Shown piece by piece: positions 1-5,596 of a DNA stretch of 7,468 nucleotides (position 1 is its first letter; every line of letters starts with the position of its first letter). Source of the DNA: DASROJ01 sp035646975 (GTDB lineage Bacteria > Acidobacteriota > Polarisedimenticolia > JACPZX01 > DASXTC01). The DNA lies in the NCBI GenBank assembly GCA_035646975.1, contig DASROJ010000035.1, forward strand, positions 1-7,468, written 5' to 3'. The position numbers and the translations under genes were made by a program. A model generated the notes under the pieces. That model was not told the origin of the DNA and ran no database searches. It saw only the letters and a list, made by a program, of their open reading frames with translations.

Positions 1-1592
1 GACCGCCGGGCCGCCGGCGCTTCACCGGAGAAGTGTATCGACCGGGCCGAGTGTCCGGTTCGCGCCCGGCAGAAGACCAGCTCCAGGCCGAACAGGTCCC
101 GGAACATGTCCGCCTTTTCTTCGGCCGCGTGAACCTCCACGTCGAGGTCTCCTTCCGACACGAGGGTGAGTCGGAGTTTTCCGCGCACGACGCGGCACTT
201 CACATCCAGGAGCGCCTGGGTGTGCCGCCGATCGAGCCCATCGGCAACGCGCAGCAGGGCGCTGAGCCGACGGACGAGATCGCGGCGGGGCCGCGGCAGG
301 TTCACCCACGTGGCATGCTTTTTCTTCGGCGGCGTGCGCCGGTGGAAGCGCGCGACCAGCGCGATGATCTCGCGCTCCTCCGGGGTGAACCCGTCGAGCT
401 GCGCGTGGGCGATCAGATGGTACGTGTGCTTGTGATGCTGTGTGAAGCTCACCACGTACCCGACGTCGTGCAGCAACGCGGCGGCGGCCAGCAGGTCGCG
501 CGAGGATTCTTCCAGATGCAGCCTGGAGGCCAGCTGGTCGAAAAGACTCAGGGCGATCCGCTGCACCTGTTCGCCATGCCTCTGCTCGAAACGCAGCGAA
601 CGGGCGAACGATGCGGCCGCCGCCAGCCGCCTCGGCCGCGTCAGCGCGGCAGCGCGCGCCCCGGAGTTTCGCGTGATCATCCGGTTGACCAGAGCGTGCC
701 GGATCCCGCGCGCGCTGATCCGCAGCGTGTTGACTTTCAGGTGAGCGAGTATCTCGTAGAGGATCGTCACGCCGGCGACGATGATGTCGGCCCGATCCGC
801 CGACAGCCCGGGGAGCTGGCGGCGCTCCGACAAGGAACGGGCCAGCAGCGCCTCGCGAAGGTGGAGCAGCTCGGCCTGCGTCATCTCGAACCCCTGCACG
901 GGACGGCCCGACATCCCCTGCAAGGCCATGCTCACCTGCGCGATGGCTGAGGCCGTTCCTCCCGAGGCGATCAGGAACTGCGGGCGCGGATCGCCCGAGA
1001 TCTCTTCCTCCTCGAGGCTCTGGCGCACCGCGGCTCGCAACGACTTGAACTCCTTGCGCTTGATGGGATCGGAATGAAGAAACTGCTCCGTCAGCGCCAC
1101 GGTGCCGAGGCTGAGCGAATAGACGTGCTGGACGTGATGGCCGAGAGCCAGAATCACCTCGGTGCTTCCGCCACCCACGTCGGCAACTCCACAGGGCCGG
1201 TTTTCCAGATCGAAGCTCAGCGCGGCGCTTTCGAAAGCGAGCTGAGCCTCCTCCGCTCCGGAGATCACTCTCACCCTAAGCCCTGTCTCGCGGGCGACGC
1301 GGTTGACGAACGAACGACGATTGCTGGCTCCGCGGATGGCGCTGGTCGCCACCACGGCCGCCCTGCGCGCTCCGCGCGCGCGCGCGATCTCGGCCATGCG
1401 CTTGAGCGCTTTGACCGCCCGCGCGACGGCGGCCGGCGCCAGTCGGCCGTTGCTGTCGAGCCCGGAGGCCAGACGCGCCGCTTCCCGCTCGTCGTCGAGG
1501 ATGCGGTAGCCGCCGCCTGGCAGTGTCTCGACGATGAGCGACCGGATCGTGTTGGAGCCGATATCGATGACGGCGATCGGTCCACGTTTCAT
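1..1592 (-). CDS. ppx: Ppx/GppA family exopolyphosphatase with C-terminal HD domain (3' end outside window)
   Basis: Exopolyphosphatases of this family remove terminal phosphate from polyphosphate, and GppA-type members also hydrolyse pppGpp. Reading leftward from ATG 1592, the frame is open for 530 codons with no stop before the window edge, so the C-terminus is missing. The ASKHA phosphatase fold is clear: AVIDIGSNTIRSLIVE at residues 7-22 (phosphate-binding loop 1), ATSAIRGASN near 82-91, VISGAEEA at 109-116 (region of the catalytic Glu), ADVGGGSTEV at 137-146 and ASGGTASAIA at 209-218. An HD-type helical domain follows from about 320, with LLHDVGYV at 373-380 and RVADGLDR at 448-455. At 530 residues it is near the usual length of the long two-domain Ppx form, so little should be missing. 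The ATG overlaps the TGA of the CHAD gene (ATGA), with GAGG 7 nt upstream, which implies translational coupling. Ppx rather than GppA activity is inferred from the CHAD partner. Confidence 0.93.
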   Translation of the reverse strand, partial: MKRGPIAVIDIGSNTIRSLIVETLPGGGYRILDDEREAARLASGLDSNGRLAPAAVARAVKALKRMAEIARARGARRAAVVATSAIRGASNRRSFVNRVARETGLRVRVISGAEEAQLAFESAALSFDLENRPCGVADVGGGSTEVILALGHHVQHVYSLSLGTVALTEQFLHSDPIKRKEFKSLRAAVRQSLEEEEISGDPRPQFLIASGGTASAIAQVSMALQGMSGRPVQGFEMTQAELLHLREALLARSLSERRQLPGLSADRADIIVAGVTILYEILAHLKVNTLRISARGIRHALVNRMITRNSGARAAALTRPRRLAAAASFARSLRFEQRHGEQVQRIALSLFDQLASRLHLEESSRDLLAAAALLHDVGYVVSFTQHHKHTYHLIAHAQLDGFTPEEREIIALVARFHRRTPPKKKHATWVNLPRPRRDLVRRLSALLRVADGLDRRHTQALLDVKCRVVRGKLRLTLVSEGDLDVEVHAAEEKADMFRDLFGLELVFCRARTGHSARSIHFSGEAPAARR

Positions 1593-2455
1593 GCGGCCGC
1601 CTCTTTTGCGAGAAGTGTGTCGATCAACTCGAGAGCCACCGTCGGGTCGAACCGCTCGATGACCCCGGTCACCTGTTGAAGCCGCTCGCGCCGCTCCTCG
1701 CGCAGCTCAGGCAGCAGCGCGCGCGCCACCGCCCAGCCTGCCTCGTCGCGCACAAGAACGATCAGGATGTCGAGATCGTGCAGCCTGCCCAGCTCGGTCT
1801 GGAGCATTCGAGCCGCGCGCAGCCACGGCCGCGCCTGCCTGAATCCCGCCTGCTGCAGGATCTCGATCGAATAGCGATAGCGCTTGATGACGATGCGCAG
1901 GGAGTGCAGCGCCTCGGGCCCGCCGCTCCGCGCCGTGGGCAGCGCCGCCTTCAGCTCCTGGATACGCGTCGCGAGTATCTCACGGCCTCTTCGAATCGTC
2001 GAAAACTTGTCCGGACGGCGCCACCGCGCGCGAACCGCGACGATCCGTTTTCGCAGGCTCGGCAACTTCAGACCGTGGCCCCCGCCGCCGGCCTGCCTCA
2101 GGGCGATCGCCTGCGACGACAGGCGTTCGATGAGAGGCTTCAGGCTGCGACGCCTGGCCTTGGGCAACCGGCGCGCGTACCGTTCGACGAGGTCGCGCAT
2201 CACGTCCACGTTGCGAATCTGCCCAAGAGAGCGCCGAACGCGGCGAGACCTTCGAATCAACCGCTTGCGCGGGCGGGCCGGCAACACGGGCTGGAGGAAC
2301 TCGAGCAGCTCCTCGAGCCGCCGCGTGGCAACCCTCAGATCGTGCACCGCCCGGGGGGCGCCCCGGCGGACGACACGAGAACGTTCGGCAAGCGTCTGTC
2401 TGCACTGGCGCGCCAGCTGCTGCCGCAACCGGGACTCGTCATTCAAGGTGTTCAA
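1589..2455 (-). CDS. CHAD domain-containing protein (predicted polyphosphate-binding)
   Basis: CHAD domains are all-helical modules with conserved histidines and many basic residues. They bind inorganic polyphosphate and are often encoded beside polyP enzymes. The 288-residue product is essentially one CHAD domain with its two characteristic halves. The first has AVHDLRVATRRLEELL (36-51) and LGQIRNVDV (77-85). The second has ALHSLRIVIKRYRY (182-195) and LGRLHDLDIL (222-231). His38 and His184 are the hallmark histidines, and the protein is very Arg-rich, as expected for an anion-binding surface. I chose TTG 2455 because GGAG lies 5 nt upstream and a candidate promoter predicts transcription starting near 2494. 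GTG 2494 and GTG 2509 are alternative starts; the second lies between the promoter elements. An open frame continues upstream to 2887, but that part is antisense to the kinase gene and is not CHAD. The stop overlaps the ppx start, so both are probably made together. It may deliver or anchor polyP for Ppx (inference). Confidence 0.9.
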   Translation of the reverse strand: MNTLNDESRLRQQLARQCRQTLAERSRVVRRGAPRAVHDLRVATRRLEELLEFLQPVLPARPRKRLIRRSRRVRRSLGQIRNVDVMRDLVERYARRLPKARRRSLKPLIERLSSQAIALRQAGGGGHGLKLPSLRKRIVAVRARWRRPDKFSTIRRGREILATRIQELKAALPTARSGGPEALHSLRIVIKRYRYSIEILQQAGFRQARPWLRAARMLQTELGRLHDLDILIVLVRDEAGWAVARALLPELREERRERLQQVTGVIERFDPTVALELIDTLLAKEAAA

Positions 2456-2500
2456 GGTTTCTCCGGCGGCCTTCGAGGCTCTTTCCCTTGACACAACAAC

Positions 2501-2529
2501 AGGATACACGCCCCGGCCCGCCCGGACAA
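2501..2529 (-). promoter_or_regulatory. Candidate sigma-70 promoter for the CHAD-ppx operon
   Basis: On the minus strand TTGTCC (2529-2524) is followed after exactly 17 nt by TATCCT (2506-2501). Each hexamer matches the consensus at 4 of 6 positions. Transcription would start near 2494, giving a leader of about 39 nt that contains GGAG before the TTG start. The match is moderate and the spacer very GC-rich, so this is a prediction. Confidence 0.4.
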
Positions 2530-2562
2530 CTCCCAGGGACCGGATGCCCGATTCTGTGCCGA

Positions 2563-2584
2563 TTTGTAACACAGACGTCACAAA
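2563..2584. promoter_or_regulatory. Near-palindromic operator-like site between divergent promoters
   Basis: The arms TTTGTAAC (2563-2570) and GTCACAAA (2577-2584) are inverted repeats with a single mismatch and a 6-nt spacer. The site lies between the two predicted divergent promoters, centred about 44 bp upstream of the predicted kinase-operon start. It can also be read as a weak Pho-box-like direct repeat, TTGTAAC-N4-ACGTCAC (2564-2581). The binding protein is unknown. It is more AT-rich than the sequence around it, which supports a regulatory role. Confidence 0.4.
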
Positions 2585-2602
2585 GGTGGCCGGCGGACAG
2601 GG

Positions 2603-2611
2603 TGCTATAAT
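2603..2611 (+). promoter_or_regulatory. Extended -10 promoter for the kinase-sixA operon
   Basis: TGCTATAAT is a perfect extended -10 element (TGn plus the TATAAT consensus) in an otherwise GC-rich region. There is no good -35 at 16-18 nt, which extended -10 promoters can tolerate. The predicted transcription start is near 2618, just downstream of the first in-frame GTG (2616). That argues for one of the later start codons for the first kinase. Confidence 0.55.
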
Positions 2612-2648
2612 CAAGGTGTCATCCAAACAATCACTCAGGTGCACACCT

Positions 2649-3362
2649 TTGCCGACCATCGTGGGCCATGGCGCGCAGGCAGCGCGGAGCGCGAAGACCA
2701 CGCTCCAGCGGGGCAAGCTCATCGTCGTCGAGGGAATCGACGGTTCGGGCAAGAGCACGCAGATCCAGCTGCTGCACAAGTGGCTCGAAGCCCGCGGCCA
2801 CCAGGTCTTCTTCACCGAGTGGAACTCCTCGGCGCTCGTCAGGCAGGCGACACGGCGCGGCAAGCGCAAGAACCTGCTGACCCCCACGACCTTCAGCCTG
2901 CTTCACGCCACCGATTTCGCCGATCGGCTGACCTATCACATCATCCCCTACCTCAAGGCGGGAATGACCGTGCTGGCAGACAGGTACATCTACACCGCGT
3001 TCGCGCGGGACATCGCCCGCGGAGTGGACCCCCGCTGGGTGAGGGATCTCTATGCCTTCGCGGTCAAGCCGGACGCCGTTTTCTATTTCAAGGTGCCTCT
3101 GGAAGTGGCCGTGGATCGAATCGTCGGCGCTCGCGACAAGATCAAGTTCTACGAGGCCGGGATGGATCTCGGCTTGAGCCAGGACCCGGTGGAGAGCTTC
3201 CGCCTGTTCCAAGGCAAGGTCCTGGACGAATACAACCGGATGGCGCCCGACTATGGGTTCCAGGTCATCGACGGCTCGCGCAGCATCAACAGCCAGCAGC
3301 AGAAGGTCCGTGAGATCGTCGCCCGCCTCTTCGAGCGACGCCGACTCGTGGAGACGAAATGA
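2649..3362 (+). CDS. Thymidylate kinase-like P-loop kinase, intact Walker A (first of a tandem pair)
   Basis: This 237-residue protein has the thymidylate/nucleoside monophosphate kinase fold. The Walker A motif EGIDGSGKSTQ is at 28-38 and the DRY motif at 111-113, inside ADRYIYTAFAR (110-120). It differs from housekeeping dTMP kinases. The TREPG motif is replaced by TEWNSSALV (56-64), the LLFAADR helix by SLLHATDFADRL (83-94), and the LID region carries FYEAGMDL (167-174) followed by ESFRLFQ. It is about 45 % identical to the next gene product in my manual alignment of about 190 positions. I chose TTG 2649 because AGGTG (2637-2641) lies 7 nt upstream and the predicted transcript starts near 2618. 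GTG 2616 and GTG 2661 are in-frame alternatives. Its TGA overlaps the next ATG. P-loop kinase activity is likely, but the acceptor is unknown. Automated pipelines would probably label it tmk. Confidence 0.85.
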   Translation: MPTIVGHGAQAARSAKTTLQRGKLIVVEGIDGSGKSTQIQLLHKWLEARGHQVFFTEWNSSALVRQATRRGKRKNLLTPTTFSLLHATDFADRLTYHIIPYLKAGMTVLADRYIYTAFARDIARGVDPRWVRDLYAFAVKPDAVFYFKVPLEVAVDRIVGARDKIKFYEAGMDLGLSQDPVESFRLFQGKVLDEYNRMAPDYGFQVIDGSRSINSQQQKVREIVARLFERRRLVETK

Positions 3363-4180
3363 AGCCGACATCCGAAAGCAGGAGATTCATCGGTTTCGGG
3401 CTTCCCTACACCAATGTCCAGGATCTCAAGGGAACGCTCATCACGATCGAGGGGACCGACGGTGTCGGACGTTCCACGCAGGTGCGTCTGCTCAAGGAAT
3501 GGCTCGAGGTGCAGGGGTACGGAGTGATCGAGACCGGCTGGACCCGCTCCGAGCTGATGTCCGAGACGATCGGCGCCGCCAAGGCGGGCCACAACCTCAA
3601 CCAGCTCACCTTCAGCCTGCTTTACGCCACCGACTTCGCCGATCGGCTCGAGAAGATCGTCATCCCGGCGCTGCGTTCCGGTTTCGTGGTGATCGCGGAC
3701 CGTTACGTCTTCACGGCCTACGCGCGGAGCATCGTCAGGGGCGCCGATCCGAGCTGGATCCGCAGCGTGTTCGGCTTCGCGCTGGTGCCTGACCTGACCC
3801 TTTATCTGAAGATCGACGCCGACACTCTGATCCCGCGCATGCTGAAGAGCCGGGGTATCGATTACTGGGAGGCGGGCATGGACATGCACCTGGGAATCGA
3901 TCTCTTCGAATCGTTCCGCAAGTACCAGTGGCGGCTGATTCGCGAGTACAACAAGATGTCACGGGAGTTCGGCTTCGTCACCGTGGACGCATCGCGAGGC
4001 GTGGAAGACGTTCAGGCCAGGATCCGCCGCCGGGTCCAGGCGCTTCTCCAGGAACGAAAGACGCAGGCGCTCACCGAGAGCCTGCAGACGCTCCGGCCGC
4101 TCCTATTCGACGAGGAAAAAGAGGCCGGAAGACGACAGGAGACGGCCCCTCAGTCGACAGCCGGTGTGCTACAGACCTGA
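3359..4180 (+). CDS. Thymidylate kinase-like protein with Arg in place of Walker A Lys (second of pair)
   Basis: This 273-residue homologue of the preceding protein has its phosphate-binding loop at 31-41, EGTDGVGRSTQ. The invariant Walker A lysine is Arg38 (codon CGT at 3470-3472). Other signatures remain: SLLYATDFADRL (86-97), ADRYVFTAYAR (113-123), YWEAGMDMHLG (169-179), and ESFRKYQ followed by EYNKM (184-200). As in its neighbour, TREPG is absent and TGWTRSELM (59-67) takes its place. There is an extra N-terminal segment of about 24 residues and a polar tail from about 235 that the first protein lacks. The start is clear: ATG overlaps the upstream TGA, with GGAG 5 nt before it. Dimerisation is typical of thymidylate kinases, so a heterodimer of an active and a regulatory subunit is plausible. 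Catalytic weakness is inferred from the substitution alone; Arg might be tolerated in this subfamily. Confidence 0.85.
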   Translation: MKPTSESRRFIGFGLPYTNVQDLKGTLITIEGTDGVGRSTQVRLLKEWLEVQGYGVIETGWTRSELMSETIGAAKAGHNLNQLTFSLLYATDFADRLEKIVIPALRSGFVVIADRYVFTAYARSIVRGADPSWIRSVFGFALVPDLTLYLKIDADTLIPRMLKSRGIDYWEAGMDMHLGIDLFESFRKYQWRLIREYNKMSREFGFVTVDASRGVEDVQARIRRRVQALLQERKTQALTESLQTLRPLLFDEEKEAGRRQETAPQSTAGVLQT

Positions 4181-4182
4181 AC

Positions 4183-4193
4183 GGAGTGGGGAG
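4183..4193 (+). promoter_or_regulatory. Ribosome binding site supporting the sixA TTG start
   Basis: GGAG (4183-4186) and GGGGAG (4188-4193) precede TTG 4199, the nearer one by 5 nt. This supports the rare TTG codon as the true start, since the catalytic RHA motif begins only six residues later and leaves no room for a downstream start. Confidence 0.6.
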
Positions 4194-4198
4194 ACCTC

Positions 4199-4711
4199 TT
4201 GCAGATCTACCTGCTTCGACATGCAGTGGCCGGCATGCGCGACCCGCGGAAGTATCCCGACGACATCGGCCGTCCGCTGACGCCCGCCGGCAGGGCCAAG
4301 ATGCACACCGCGGTGCGCGGCATGGTCGCCCTTGGCTTGAGCTTCGACCTGATCCTGACCAGCCCCTTGACCCGCGCGCGGCAGACGGCCCGCATCGTCA
4401 CGCGCGAGATCAAGGCATCGCGTCCCGCCACCTTGCTCGAGGCGCTCGCCCCGAAAGGGTCGTCCGGCGCGGTCCTCTCTGCGCTTTCACGCGCCGGGCG
4501 CGCCGACCACGCCGAATCGGTGCTGCTGGTGGGACACGAGCCGGGACTCGGCAGACTCGTCTCCGAGCTGCTCGTGCCGGCGCCTGCCGACATTTCGATC
4601 GAGCTCAAGAAGGGCGGGCTCTGCAGGATAGACGTTGACGGCGAGCCACAGCCTGGCTCGGGACGGCTGATCTTCCTGCTGCCTCCGAGAAGTCTCAGGC
4701 TGATGGCCTGA
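4199..4711 (+). CDS. sixA: SixA-type phosphohistidine phosphatase (histidine phosphatase superfamily)
   Basis: SixA is a small cytoplasmic RHG-motif phosphatase. In E. coli it removes phosphate from histidine phosphotransfer (HPt) domains and the PTS-Ntr protein NPr. The 170-residue product matches the family in length and carries YLLRHAVAG (4-12) with the phospho-acceptor His8, TSPLTRARQTA (54-64) with the conserved arginines, and LLVGHEPGLGRLV (109-121) with the second catalytic His113. The form RHA instead of RHG is usual for SixA. Start TTG 4199 follows the second kinase stop by 18 bp with a good ribosome binding site, so it is the third gene of the kinase operon. SixA-like genes also occur near CHAD and polyP genes elsewhere, so its substrate here may be a phosphoprotein of this module rather than a two-component phosphorelay. 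That last point is inference. Confidence 0.92.
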   Translation: MQIYLLRHAVAGMRDPRKYPDDIGRPLTPAGRAKMHTAVRGMVALGLSFDLILTSPLTRARQTARIVTREIKASRPATLLEALAPKGSSGAVLSALSRAGRADHAESVLLVGHEPGLGRLVSELLVPAPADISIELKKGGLCRIDVDGEPQPGSGRLIFLLPPRSLRLMA

Positions 4712-4712
4712 G
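4694..4712 (+). terminator. Stem-loop overlapping the sixA stop codon
   Basis: CTCAGGC (4694-4700) and GCCTGAG (4706-4712) form a perfect 7-bp stem with a 5-nt loop, and the TGA lies in the 3' arm. No T-run follows, so it is not a classical intrinsic terminator. It may mark the operon 3' end or protect the message. Confidence 0.3.
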
Positions 4713-4743
4713 CCTCACCTGCCCGACACACGACGTTGGAATC

Positions 4744-4772
4744 TCGTCATCGTGTCTCCCCCGTTTTGTAAT
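4744..4772 (+). promoter_or_regulatory. Candidate promoter for the sigma factor gene
   Basis: TCGTCA (4744-4749) and TGTAAT (4767-4772) are separated by 17 nt and match the -35 and -10 consensus at 4/6 and 5/6 positions. Transcription would begin near 4779, so ATG 4771, which lies inside the -10, cannot be the start from this promoter. Confidence 0.4.
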
Positions 4773-4807
4773 GGAAGCTCGGCATCATGGCCTGGAACCG
4801 ATGAGCC

Positions 4808-4813
4808 AAGGAG
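4808..4813 (+). promoter_or_regulatory. Shine-Dalgarno AAGGAG deciding the sigma factor start
   Basis: AAGGAG stands 5 nt before ATG 4819. The adjacent ATG 4816 is only 2 nt away, and the longer candidates at 4771 and 4801 have no comparable site. Confidence 0.65.
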
Positions 4814-4818
4814 TCATG

Positions 4819-5580
4819 ATGCCCAGACCGGACCAGGCATGTGGTACATCCGCACTTTCCCGCTATCTGTCGGATATCAGGGCGCAGCGCAGGCTGACCA
4901 GGGACGAGGAGCTGGAAGCGGGCCGCCGCGTCTTCGACGGCATGCTCGAGAGCCAGACCGACCTCGTGGTGTCCAATCTCGGCTTCGTGGTCAAGATCGC
5001 CCGCGAGTATCAGAACAAGGGGGTCCCTCTCGATGACCTGCTCAACGAGGGAAACCTCGGACTGATCAAGGCCGCGTCCAGGTATGACCATCGAAAAGGG
5101 GTCAGGTTCATCACCTACGCGTCGTTCTGGGTCCGGAAGTCGATCCTGACCGCGCTTGCCGAGCAGGCGTCGCTGATCCGGGTGCCGCCCTATCAAATGA
5201 AGAAAAACCTGAAACCGATGTCCCACTTTCGCCCCGTGTCTCTTGACGACGATACGCGCGGCGACGGACACGCCCGGCTGATCGACATCCTGATCGACCA
5301 TGCAGCCACGAGCCCCGAGCACGAGGCAGGACAGCGGGAGGAGCTGGTTCACCTGCGCCGTGTCATCGGAGAGTTGAGCGAAAAGGAACGCCGGATCATC
5401 AGCATGCGCTATGGCCTTTCCGGAGAGCCCGCCTCGACCCTGAAGGAAATCGGAGAGCAGCTCTGCGTGAGCAGGGAACGCGTGCGACAGATCGAGGCCG
5501 AAGCGCTAGGCAAGCTTCGAGCCCTCATCCGCCGGGCGCCCGGGCCTGCGCGGCAAACGATGGCAGCCGCTTCACGCTGA
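4819..5580 (+). CDS. Sigma-70 family RNA polymerase sigma factor (compact RpoD/RpoS/RpoH-like)
   Basis: This alternative sigma factor directs RNA polymerase to a set of promoters. The 253-residue protein carries region 1.2 (SALSRYLSDIRAQRRLTRDEE, 11-31), region 2 (DLVVSNLGFVVKIAREY, 48-64; DDLLNEGNLGLIKAASRYD, 72-90; RFITYASFWVRKSI, 96-109), a shortened region 3 with IRVPPYQMKK (120-129), and region 4 (LSEKERRIISMRYGL, 186-200). Region 4 ends in the helix-turn-helix TLKEIGEQLCVSRERVRQIEA (207-227). It lacks region 1.1 and the RpoD-specific non-conserved insert, so it is not the housekeeping factor. In region 2.4, K107 and L110 align with E. coli sigma-70 Q437 and T440, which contact the -12 base, so promoter preference may differ. 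It is separated from sixA by 107 bp with its own predicted promoter, and converges on the porin gene with 16 bp between the stops. Its regulon is unknown. Confidence 0.93.
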   Translation: MPRPDQACGTSALSRYLSDIRAQRRLTRDEELEAGRRVFDGMLESQTDLVVSNLGFVVKIAREYQNKGVPLDDLLNEGNLGLIKAASRYDHRKGVRFITYASFWVRKSILTALAEQASLIRVPPYQMKKNLKPMSHFRPVSLDDDTRGDGHARLIDILIDHAATSPEHEAGQREELVHLRRVIGELSEKERRIISMRYGLSGEPASTLKEIGEQLCVSRERVRQIEAEALGKLRALIRRAPGPARQTMAAASR

Positions 5581-5596
5581 CCCGCGCAGCTCCATC

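Noticed and set aside
33..950. Long plus-strand open frame over the left end
   Set aside because: It is antisense to the Ppx/GppA gene, whose minus-strand frame shows all family motifs. The plus-strand product has no recognisable domain.
1676..2491. Plus-strand open frame of 271 codons
   Set aside because: It is antisense to the CHAD gene; it is open because of high GC and has a low-complexity Arg/Gln/Pro-rich composition.
2565..2582. CRP/FNR-type site in the divergent spacer
   Set aside because: The TGTAA and TCACA half-sites are 8 nt apart rather than the 6 nt of CRP sites, and the left half lacks the conserved G.
1884..2648. Upstream extension of the first kinase reading frame
   Set aside because: It lies antisense to CHAD and crosses the extended -10 promoter; the kinase fold begins only after about 2700.
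2456..2887. Upstream extension of the CHAD reading frame
   Set aside because: The added 144 residues are antisense to the first kinase and its promoter, and show no CHAD similarity.
2649..3362. Polyphosphate kinase 2 (PPK2)
   Set aside because: The P-loop GxDGxGK pattern is shared, but the PPK2 Walker B DRSWYNR is absent and DRY with the thymidylate-kinase layout is present.
4771..4818. Earlier ATG start for the sigma factor
   Set aside because: There is no ribosome binding site, and it overlaps the predicted -10; AAGGAG points to ATG 4819.
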